Shown piece by piece: positions 6,848 through 13,797 of a stretch of 39,579 nt of DNA (its first letter is position 1; each line of letters starts with the position of its first letter). Under the pieces are notes generated by a model that had not been told where the DNA came from, searched no databases, and saw only the letters and a list, made by a program, of their open reading frames with translations. Both the position numbers and the translations under genes were made by a program. Source of the DNA: Salinivibrio proteolyticus (GTDB lineage: Bacteria > Pseudomonadota > Gammaproteobacteria > Enterobacterales > Vibrionaceae); assembly GCF_001996165.1 (NCBI RefSeq), contig NZ_MUFP01000022.1, positions 2,144-41,722 of the forward strand, read 5' to 3'.

Positions 6848-9007
6848 TTAGTTACCCTGCTTGTCGAGCAAATCGAAGAAGAAGGCATACTCTAATGCAT
6901 CTTCTTTAATCCGCTTAAAGCGCCCCGATGCGCCGCCGTGGCCGGCTTCCATGTCGGTTTTAAACACCAACGTATGGTTGTCGGTTTTGAACTCACGTAG
7001 TTTCGCGACCCATTTCATTGGCTCAAAGTACTGCACTTGTGAGTCATGCAGGCCTGTGGTGACCAACAAGTTGGGGTAATCTTGCGCGGTGACGTTGTCG
7101 TATGGTGAATAGCTGAGCATGTATTCATAATAGGTTTTGTCATTCGGGTTGCCCCACTCGTCATACTCGTTGGTGGTCAGTGGAATCGACTCATCCAACA
7201 TGGTGGTGACGATATCGACAAACGGCACATGCGCGGCCACTCCTAGATACAACTCTGGTGCTTGGTTGATGATCGCTCCCATTAACAAGCCACCTGCTGA
7301 GCCGCCGACGGCAAACACCTTATCTTTATCGCCATAGCCTTGCGCAGTCAGCGCTTTGGTCACATCAATAAAGTCGTTAAAGGTATTCTTTTTGGTAAGC
7401 TTTTTACCATCGTCATACCAAGGGCGCCCTAGCATTTCAGAGCCACGAATATGGGCAATAGCAAAGACAAAACCGCGATCTAGCAGGCTTAAACGCGTGG
7501 TAGAGAACATGGGATCCATGGTCGCGCCGTAGGAGCCATAGCCGTATTGATAGAGCGGGTTGGTGCCATCTTTTTTGAAGCGATCTTTACGGTACACCAA
7601 AGACACAGGCACTTGCGCGCCATCGCGTGCGGTGATCATCAACCGCTCGGATTGGTAGTTGTCCGGGTTGAAATCGCCCAGCACTTGGTTTTGTTTGAGC
7701 ATTTCACGCTCGCCCGACGCCAAGTCAAACTCATAATACGTGCCCGGTGTGGTTAAGCTGGTGTAATACACACGCACCGAAGAATTGTCCATTTCCGCAT
7801 TACCGGTCAGGTAAGACGCATAGGCCGAGTCATTAAACCTAAGCTGATATTCCTCCCCAGTGGTGAGGTTACGCACCGTGGTACGCGGCAAGCCATTTTC
7901 GCGCTGCTCGTAGACCAAGTGGTTATCAAATAGCGTAAAATCAACCAACTGCACCTTATCGTTTGGTGCGATTACATCTTGCCATTGGCTGCGATCGTCA
8001 CGCTCGCTTTGGTGTACCTTCATCAAGCGGAAGTTGACTGCTTGGTAGTTGGTATAGATGTAATACCACTCGCCACGCTTCGCCACTTCATATTCGATGC
8101 CAGTTTCTCGTGGATAAAACGCTTGGGCGGTGGCATTCGGATCATTGGCATCCACGAGCGATACGCCGCTGGTTTCAGTGCTAGAGTGCCAAATAAAGAT
8201 TTGCTCACCGTCTTTGCTTTTGCTCAAGCCGGTGTAGTAGCTGGTATCCGTTTCTTCGTAAATTAACGCATCAGTGGATTGCGGGGTGCCCAAACGGTGG
8301 CGATACACCTGATACCCCAGCAAGGTTTGCGGGTCTTTTTTGATGTAGTAGAAGGCTTGGTTATCGTTCTGCCACACAATACTGCTCGAGGCGCCTTCAA
8401 TCTTATCATCGAGGTACTCACCGGTGGTGAGGTCTTTGACTTGAATGGTATAAACGCGGCGGCTGAGGGTATCTTCCCCATAGGCTAATAGGTTTTCGTT
8501 TGGACTGACACTGAGTTGGCCAATGCTGTAAAACTCATGCCCTTTCGCGAGCGCATTGACATCCAAAATTACCGTTTTGTCGGTGCCGGCAAAGTCTTTC
8601 GCACGCACGTAAGTGCGGTACTCATTATCACCTTCCACTTCACTGGAATAGAAATAACTGCCCTTTTTAACCGGGACCGAGGCATCGTCCTTGACGATAC
8701 GCCCCTTGATTTCATCGAATAGCTTGGCCTGCATTGGCTCAGTGTGCGCGAGCACCTGATCGGCATAGGCGTTTTCTTGATTAAGATGGGCGATCACGTC
8801 AGGATCTTGGCGTGCATCATCACGCATCCAATAGTAGTTATCCACGCGCGTGTCGCCGTGAATGGTCATTTCATGAGGGATTTTTTTCGCGACAGGCGCA
8901 CTCAGTTCGCCTGGGCTGGAAGCTTTCACGTGTGACTCTCCTTGAAAACTGCACCCTGAGAGCAAAGACACCGCCAGTGCTCCGGTGAGTAAAATGTGTC
9001 GGGACAT
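6848..9007 (-). CDS. Oligopeptidase B-like S9 peptidase, predicted lipoprotein
   Basis: A 719-residue prolyl oligopeptidase-family (S9A) serine peptidase resembling oligopeptidase B. The N-terminal propeller begins at IPHEMTIHGDTRVDNYYWMRDD, a hallmark start for this family. The C-terminal alpha/beta hydrolase domain carries GGSAGG with Ser570, GLHDSQV with Asp655 and EAGHGG with His690, a complete triad. IAHIRGSEMLGRPWYDDGK is also typical of OpdB. Unusually, a signal peptide with lipobox LLSGC (Cys19, Ser at +2) precedes it, predicting a lipidated, probably outer-membrane form, while E. coli OpdB is cytosolic. AAGGA precedes the ATG. Expected activity is cleavage after Lys/Arg (or Pro) in short peptides in the periplasm. 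Confidence 0.93.
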   Translation of the reverse strand: MSRHILLTGALAVSLLSGCSFQGESHVKASSPGELSAPVAKKIPHEMTIHGDTRVDNYYWMRDDARQDPDVIAHLNQENAYADQVLAHTEPMQAKLFDEIKGRIVKDDASVPVKKGSYFYSSEVEGDNEYRTYVRAKDFAGTDKTVILDVNALAKGHEFYSIGQLSVSPNENLLAYGEDTLSRRVYTIQVKDLTTGEYLDDKIEGASSSIVWQNDNQAFYYIKKDPQTLLGYQVYRHRLGTPQSTDALIYEETDTSYYTGLSKSKDGEQIFIWHSSTETSGVSLVDANDPNATAQAFYPRETGIEYEVAKRGEWYYIYTNYQAVNFRLMKVHQSERDDRSQWQDVIAPNDKVQLVDFTLFDNHLVYEQRENGLPRTTVRNLTTGEEYQLRFNDSAYASYLTGNAEMDNSSVRVYYTSLTTPGTYYEFDLASGEREMLKQNQVLGDFNPDNYQSERLMITARDGAQVPVSLVYRKDRFKKDGTNPLYQYGYGSYGATMDPMFSTTRLSLLDRGFVFAIAHIRGSEMLGRPWYDDGKKLTKKNTFNDFIDVTKALTAQGYGDKDKVFAVGGSAGGLLMGAIINQAPELYLGVAAHVPFVDIVTTMLDESIPLTTNEYDEWGNPNDKTYYEYMLSYSPYDNVTAQDYPNLLVTTGLHDSQVQYFEPMKWVAKLREFKTDNHTLVFKTDMEAGHGGASGRFKRIKEDALEYAFFFDLLDKQGN

Positions 9008-9211
9008 ACTTTTCCTTCAGGTTTATTTAGCCATAACAGTAATTTAACAAGCAAGCATCCTATTACTGACCTGAGGGTATTAAGCAAGTTCCAATAAACA
9101 ATATTCTTTTTATCGTTCGCCAAACGATTGACTGACGCATCGTTTCTTACTACCAGTCCATATTATAAGCCTAAAACAGCTAATTCTTATCTTTTAGCTA
9201 TAAAAGGCTAA

Positions 9212-9970
9212 TCATAACAAAGTGAGGCTTTGTGTGATCACAACGCCCACTAATGTCGTGATCACTACCGACAATAACGAACCAATTAAAACGTATTCGG
9301 TTAGGCTGCGATCGGCAGAACGCGTCAGCTCACCAAAGCGGAAAATCGACTTGGCTGCCAGCACAAAACCGACAGCGGTATAGCTGCCAAGCAAGGTAAA
9401 GGTCAGGATCAGAATACGCTCTAAATAGCCAATCAACGCCCCCGCAGCCACGAGACCATGATAATCGTGTTGATGATCAGAGGGTGAGTCCAACGTGACC
9501 GTAAAGCGCTGTAACACATGACCAATCAATACTGATGTCGGCTTTAAGATCAATAAATAGCCCGTGCCAATCACGACGATCTCGCTAAACAGAGGCATCT
9601 CGGTCAGCCCAACCCAAGGTGGCTGCGCCACAAAACTCAGTGCAATTAGCCCTAATACCAAAAGCTGTATGCCTTGGCTCACCGTGAAACGGGCCAGTGA
9701 TGACTGCGCGACGAGTTGGCCATCAAGCACTGCCACCACACACTTGGTCACCATGCCAACCAGCAATACACCCAATAGCGGCGAAACGTGCTGGGTCCAA
9801 AACACCGCAGGCACCAGTAAACATAAACCGTAGAGGAGCGGTGCAACCACCCAATCCAGTATTCGCGCGCGTGGTGTCGATTTCGCCCACCAATTCGCAG
9901 GCTGTAGATAGAAATCATAAATAAGATGGGTCAGTAACAAGGGAACCAGCAAAGAAAGGAAGGCCATCAT
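9212..9970 (-). CDS. DUF3307-type integral membrane protein, coupled to the SatD-like gene
   Basis: A 252-residue membrane protein with about six to seven hydrophobic helices. The N-terminal LLLTHLIYDFYLQPANWW fits the start of DUF3307 proteins (a HLxxDFxLQ pattern). The middle has charged turns RFTVSQ and LQRFTVTLDSPSDHQH, and FRFGELTRSADRSLTEYVLIG lies before the last helix. Function is not established. It starts within the stop of the upstream SatD-like gene (ATGA overlap, 9967-9970), showing translational coupling and suggesting the two proteins work together at the membrane. About 200 bp separate its end from the peptidase gene's start; that gap holds only AT-rich sequence with a weak inverted repeat near 9180-9213. 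Confidence 0.82.
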   Translation of the reverse strand: MMAFLSLLVPLLLTHLIYDFYLQPANWWAKSTPRARILDWVVAPLLYGLCLLVPAVFWTQHVSPLLGVLLVGMVTKCVVAVLDGQLVAQSSLARFTVSQGIQLLVLGLIALSFVAQPPWVGLTEMPLFSEIVVIGTGYLLILKPTSVLIGHVLQRFTVTLDSPSDHQHDYHGLVAAGALIGYLERILILTFTLLGSYTAVGFVLAAKSIFRFGELTRSADRSLTEYVLIGSLLSVVITTLVGVVITQSLTLL

Positions 9971-10614
9971 ACTTGCGCCCCCACAGCTTGCTGAAACTCG
10001 GCCAACAATGCCTCGATAAGCCCCCAGCCCGCCGCTTTAAGGGACTTACTCACGGTTGCATTCGCGACTCCAAGTGCGGCCGCTAACTCACCATACGCAA
10101 GTGGTTGATCGCGCTGTAATAAAGGCAGCATCATTTCGCATTGACGAGATGTCGCATCGCTGAGTTGCCGGTCAAGATAACGGATCAACAACGCAAATCT
10201 GTCTTCAAGATCGGCATTGGCGCAAAAAAAGGCCAGCCGCTGGTTTTTCATTGCTTTTAAGCCGCGGCCAGATAGTACAAACGCTTGTCCCATTGACTCT
10301 GACACCGCCTCACGCAAATCCGCTTGCTCGGCAATCGCAAAGCTGATGCGACAATCAAACGGTTTTCCCAGTGCTTTGATGGCGACACGATACATCACGA
10401 CATAGTGAAGCGCGTTCGCTACATCATGGATCACAGATTGAAACTCATCACCGCGTATAATGCTGTGCTGATTGGCGCAATGCGCTTGTGAAATATGGGC
10501 TTGTATGGTTTTGATTTGCGCCAGTACTCGCTCATACTCATCTCGATTTAAGGCGGTTGAATCCACCAGATCGCCACTGATAACCGCAATGGGTGCCTTG
10601 CTTTCTGTCGCCAT
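9967..10614 (-). CDS. SatD-family protein: cyclase-like N-terminal domain plus helix-turn-helix
   Basis: A 215-residue cytoplasmic protein matching the SatD family in overall pattern. Residues 9-20 read IAVISGDLVDST and residues 53-59 read IRGDEFQ. These resemble the two metal-binding strands of class III nucleotidyl cyclases (ADLVGST... GDG) and GGDEF palms, with Asp15 and Asp56 as candidate metal ligands. A CRISFAIAE strand and GQAFVLSGRGLKAMK then mimic the cyclase RIGIxxGE ... GxAVxxAARL run. The C-terminal 55 residues (LAYGELAAALGVANATVSKS) form a helix-turn-helix. No enzymatic activity is proven for the family. The next gene overlaps it by 4 nt. A 15-bp palindrome upstream may be its operator. 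Confidence 0.8.
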   Translation of the reverse strand: MATESKAPIAVISGDLVDSTALNRDEYERVLAQIKTIQAHISQAHCANQHSIIRGDEFQSVIHDVANALHYVVMYRVAIKALGKPFDCRISFAIAEQADLREAVSESMGQAFVLSGRGLKAMKNQRLAFFCANADLEDRFALLIRYLDRQLSDATSRQCEMMLPLLQRDQPLAYGELAAALGVANATVSKSLKAAGWGLIEALLAEFQQAVGAQV

Positions 10615-10640
10615 TATTCATCCTTGTTAACCAACCCCGC

Positions 10641-10676
10641 CAAATTTAGCCTTTTTTGGCAAAAAATACAAATTTA
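10641..10676. promoter_or_regulatory. Palindrome flanked by direct repeats upstream of the SatD-like gene
   Basis: TTTTTTG-G-CAAAAAA (10652-10666) is a perfect 15-bp palindrome. It is bracketed by two identical CAAATTTA copies (10641-10648 and 10669-10676). It lies 38-52 bp upstream of the SatD-like start, a typical operator position. Autoregulation by the SatD-like helix-turn-helix is a hypothesis. Confidence 0.45.
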
Positions 10677-10701
10677 CCCATAAATAGCAAAAAGGTAGAC
10701 A

Positions 10702-10728
10702 GTGAGACTGGTGTAGTACCAGCCTCAC
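10702..10728 (-). terminator. Probable terminator downstream of the MFS gene
   Basis: GTGAGaCTGGT and ACCAGcCTCAC form an 11-bp stem with one mismatch and a 5-nt loop. On the minus strand it is followed after 8 nt by five T. It would end the ABC-F/MFS transcript before the SatD-like promoter. Confidence 0.55.
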
Positions 10729-10747
10729 GTTGCCACATTTTAAAGAG

Positions 10748-11890
10748 CTATTTAAACACAGGGCGCAATGCCACGATTGCAGTTAAAAATAGGCAGGTAG
10801 ACAACAGTGCCACCCAACTCGAACCATATGTATAAGCCAACCCTGCGAGGCCGGACCAAATAGCCACACCTAAATGCATCATACTCATGCCCATAGCCAT
10901 CAGAGCACCCCGATGTTGAACCGATAGCTCAGCGATATAACTTTGCAACGCTGGAGAGCCTACGCCACCAGCTAGCGACCAACAAATCAATACAGGGATG
11001 AACAGCACAATATTGGCAGCAGGCAGAGAAAACACCCAGACACTACTGAGCAAACACACCACAAGTGCAGCACGCATAGATACACGTCCATTACCCAAGC
11101 GTCTAACAACTCTGGACATGAGTAAATTACCAATAACACTCACAATACCTAGGCCAGCATATGTCACTCCGACCCAAGCAATATCCAATTCAGTCGCGTC
11201 ACGTAAACGTTGTCCCAGTAAGTTGAATACGCCAATACCTCCTCCCAAGCCAACTCCCATCGCGACTAACGCACCAAGCGTTCCAGGTACTTGCAGAAGA
11301 TGCACAAAACCCAACGGTTCTGGGGTACTCTTACGTCTTGCATAATGGCTATGACGATGTGTACAAAGCAGACATCCAAGCACCAAAGCCATAACACCCA
11401 ACGCAATGAATGCGAACCGCCACGAAATCAAGTCCGTCAATAAAGCACCAATAGCGGGACTCGTGATCATTCCTAATGTTAACCCTGCTTGCACAAAGGC
11501 AATATGCTTCATCGCTCGATCATGAGGTTGATCCCCTGCAATAGCAAAGGCGATGGGAAGCATCCCTGCGCTCGCTAATCCGGTAATTACTCGTGTTACC
11601 AAGCCGATATCGAACTGATTCACTAGCCCAGTGGAGATTGACGCTACCCCAAACAGGAAACAAGCGGGTCTCATTATGCTCATTCGACCGTATCGGTCTG
11701 AAAGTCGCCCTAGATATGGCGCAACAATTGCGATACTAACGCTATACGCCGTGACAAAAAGCGTGACACGCTCTGGTGGTACGCCCAAATCGTGTCCGAT
11801 AGGCTGAAGAATAGGGCCTAGTAACAACTCATCAGCCCCGACTAAAAACGCAGTACAAAAGAGCAGTGCCAATATAAACTTACTAGCCAT
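10748..11890 (-). CDS. MFS drug-efflux-type transporter
   Basis: A 380-residue major facilitator with about 12 membrane helices. The motif A region between helices 2 and 3 reads LGRLSDRYGRMSIMRPACF (about residues 60-78), and a motif C-like LGMITSPAIGALLTD occurs near 138-152, the signature of proton-coupled drug antiporters (DHA1-like). It overlaps the last 8 nt of the upstream ABC-F gene, so the two are translated from one mRNA and governed by the same leader. Base composition appears more AT-rich than in the flanking genes (by eye), which may mean recent acquisition. The substrate is unknown; a drug that also targets the ribosome would fit the partnership. At 380 residues it is slightly short for the family but both halves are present. 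Confidence 0.88.
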   Translation of the reverse strand: MASKFILALLFCTAFLVGADELLLGPILQPIGHDLGVPPERVTLFVTAYSVSIAIVAPYLGRLSDRYGRMSIMRPACFLFGVASISTGLVNQFDIGLVTRVITGLASAGMLPIAFAIAGDQPHDRAMKHIAFVQAGLTLGMITSPAIGALLTDLISWRFAFIALGVMALVLGCLLCTHRHSHYARRKSTPEPLGFVHLLQVPGTLGALVAMGVGLGGGIGVFNLLGQRLRDATELDIAWVGVTYAGLGIVSVIGNLLMSRVVRRLGNGRVSMRAALVVCLLSSVWVFSLPAANIVLFIPVLICWSLAGGVGSPALQSYIAELSVQHRGALMAMGMSMMHLGVAIWSGLAGLAYTYGSSWVALLSTCLFLTAIVALRPVFK

Positions 11891-13430
11891 TGCATTTCTC
11901 CAGCTTCGCCATATCGATCACCTTATCCGGCCAATGCTCAATAAATTGTGGCTCGTGAGAAACCACAATTACGGTGCCTGCATACGCTTTAAGGGCGTGC
12001 TGCAACGCCATTTTTGCATCGGCATCAAGATGTGTAGTGGGCTCATCCAACACCAGTACATTGGTTGCCATCACGGCTAAACAACAAAGCTTTACTTTGG
12101 TTTGCTCACCCCCACTGAGTGTATGCAATGGCCGCACCGCCTTGTTACCACTAAGACCAAATTCGGCCAGCTTCTGGCGCGCGGTTTTATCTGTAAGCAT
12201 TTGACCCACTCCACAAACGGCCTGAACCGGAGAGCTTTCCGGAAAGCGCCATTGTAAGCCTTGCTCAAAATATCCCCACTGTATACCGTTTGCCGTGTCA
12301 ATGTGGCCCCGTAGTGCAGGGAGATCCCCCAATAAGGTTTTTAACAATGTCGATTTGCCCAAGCCATTGAAGCCAATAATCGCGACTTTTTCGCCCCGTT
12401 GAATCTGAAGTGACAACGGCGGCAAAAGCGGCGTTCGATAGCCAATCTGCAACCCCTTGGCGGCCAATACATGTTGCGACCGTAATGGTTTGTATTGGAA
12501 CGCAAAGCTTACCGGCTCACGCATCTGTTTTTTTTCAATCGGCACCATTTTCGCAAGCTGTTTCTTGCGCCCTTTGGCAATACGCGCATTCACACCTGCG
12601 CCGTTCTTGCGAATATACGTGGCCAACTTATCCATTTTTTTCTGCTGAGCGACGTATTGTTTGTGCTGTGTTTCACTTTGCTGCGCCTTTTGTGCCATCG
12701 CTTGCTGATACGATCCTTTGTATTTGCGTATCTTGCTCTGGTCGATATCAACAATCGCCGTCGTGATCGAATCAAGGAAAGCCTCATCATGCGACACCAC
12801 CATAAAGGTACCCGTATAGTGATTAAGGAAGTCTGCCAACCAAGCAACATGCTCAGCGTCTAGGAAGTTCGTCGGCTCGTCGAGTAACATCACTTCGGCT
12901 TGTTCAAGCAGTAATTTTGCCAACATCACTTTATGCCGTTGACCGCCACTCAACTGACCCATTGCAGTTTGCATGCCCAACGGGGCGATACCAAGCCCAG
13001 CCGCTACCTGTTCAATACGATGAGAGATACGGTAAAAATCTTGTGCCTCTAATTGGCTTTGCAGTCGTGCCGCTTTGGCAAGCACCGCGTCTGACGTGTC
13101 CGCCGACATCGATGCGTAGATAGCATTTAACGCTCGCTCAACCTCAACAAGATCGCGATATGCCAACGCCATAAAGTCATAGATAGACAGTATTGGGTCG
13201 ATCGTTAAATGCTGGTCTAAATAACCGACTTGGATATTCGGTTGCCAAACAATCTCGCCACTATCCGGCAGCAGCTCCCCTTGTAGCATTTTCAACAGGG
13301 TACTTTTCCCCACACCGTTCGCACCCGTCACGCCAACATGTTCACCATGATGAAGCACCACGCTCGCACCTTGGTACAACACTTTTTCCTCAATTTGAAA
13401 ACAGATGTTTTCAATCACTAATAAACTCAT
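11883..13430 (-). CDS. ABC-F family ATPase (possible ribosome-protection protein)
   Basis: A 515-residue soluble protein with two ABC cassettes and no membrane segments. Walker A motifs are GANGVGKS (36-43) and GFNGLGKS (353-360); signatures are LSGGQ (160-164) and LSGGEQ; Walker B motifs are VMLLDEPTNFLD and VLVLDEPTTHLD. The linker (about 237-310) is basic and helical (YKGSYQQAMAQKAQQ...), as in ABC-F proteins that enter the ribosomal E site. The start at 13430 is the true family N-terminus (MSLLVIENICFQ); an in-frame GTG at 13541 would put terminator hairpins inside the coding region. The short inter-domain region and Gram-positive-looking N-terminus suggest an antibiotic-resistance or YfmM-like member, not EttA, but this is inference. 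It is co-transcribed with an MFS exporter. Confidence 0.9.
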   Translation of the reverse strand: MSLLVIENICFQIEEKVLYQGASVVLHHGEHVGVTGANGVGKSTLLKMLQGELLPDSGEIVWQPNIQVGYLDQHLTIDPILSIYDFMALAYRDLVEVERALNAIYASMSADTSDAVLAKAARLQSQLEAQDFYRISHRIEQVAAGLGIAPLGMQTAMGQLSGGQRHKVMLAKLLLEQAEVMLLDEPTNFLDAEHVAWLADFLNHYTGTFMVVSHDEAFLDSITTAIVDIDQSKIRKYKGSYQQAMAQKAQQSETQHKQYVAQQKKMDKLATYIRKNGAGVNARIAKGRKKQLAKMVPIEKKQMREPVSFAFQYKPLRSQHVLAAKGLQIGYRTPLLPPLSLQIQRGEKVAIIGFNGLGKSTLLKTLLGDLPALRGHIDTANGIQWGYFEQGLQWRFPESSPVQAVCGVGQMLTDKTARQKLAEFGLSGNKAVRPLHTLSGGEQTKVKLCCLAVMATNVLVLDEPTTHLDADAKMALQHALKAYAGTVIVVSHEPQFIEHWPDKVIDMAKLEKCNG

Positions 13431-13442
13431 GTTTCTTTTCCA

Positions 13443-13474
13443 TAAAAAAAGGCCGGTAACAAGTACCGGCCTTT
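13443..13474 (-). terminator. Terminator hairpin directly before the ABC-F start (attenuator)
   Basis: On the minus strand AAAGGCCGGTA-CTTGT-TACCGGCCTTT is an 11-bp perfect stem, and its T-run extends to seven T. The T-run ends only about 12 nt upstream of the ABC-F ATG at 13430. A strong terminator here can only serve to switch the downstream genes. Confidence 0.85.
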
Positions 13475-13516
13475 CGTCATCATTAAAATGAATGCATTCT
13501 GCTGTGATTAGAATGC

Positions 13517-13548
13517 AAAAAGGCCGGTGATGGAGCATCACCGGCCTT
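13517..13548 (-). terminator. Second tandem terminator hairpin in the ABC-F leader
   Basis: On the minus strand AAGGCCGGTGAT-GCTCC-ATCACCGGCCTT is a 12-bp perfect stem running into a five-T tract. Its AAGGCCGGT arm is identical to that of the hairpin at 13448-13474, so the arms of the two hairpins can also pair with each other. Confidence 0.8.
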
Positions 13549-13718
13549 ACTCTCTATCGCGTCTTTACATCAGATACTGAGAACCCTACGCAGATGGCGT
13601 ATGACAATACCTGATGAAGATTTGATGTTAAGCTCCGAGCAACACTTCATCGTGTATTTGCGCGAAGCCCAGCCTTCTTACGAAGTTCTTAAATAGGATA
13701 TAAGCCATAATAGAGAGT
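13549..13718 (-). promoter_or_regulatory. Structured 5' leader of the ABC-F/MFS operon
   Basis: ACTCTCTAT (minus strand, 13718-13710) and ATAGAGAGT (13557-13549) are perfect complements that close a domain of about 170 nt just before the first terminator. Inside, CATCAG...CTGATG encloses a TACGC-CATCT-GCGTA hairpin. Two short reading frames are present: 13708-13628, 26 codons beginning MAYILFKNFVRRLG, and one beginning MKCCSELNIK near 13651, also 26 codons. Neither has a clear Shine-Dalgarno sequence, so leader-peptide translation is uncertain. The layout fits ribosome-mediated or RNA-mediated antitermination. Confidence 0.5.
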
Positions 13719-13740
13719 CGAATATCAACATGAGCGACGA

Positions 13741-13769
13741 AGAGTAATAAACCGAGCAGGCGAAGTCAA
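13741..13769 (-). promoter_or_regulatory. Candidate promoter for the ABC-F/MFS operon
   Basis: On the minus strand TTGACT (13769-13764) is followed after 17 bp by TACTCT (13746-13741). The -35 is good and the -10 mediocre. Initiation near 13735 would place the whole structured leader on the transcript. Confidence 0.35.
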
Positions 13770-13797
13770 TCCTATACACAGCCTTGATACACTCATA

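Noticed and set aside
13431..13541. N-terminal extension of the ABC-F protein from an in-frame GTG at 13541
   Set aside because: The extra 37 codons run through both terminator stems and have no counterpart in ABC-F proteins; the family N-terminus begins at 13430.
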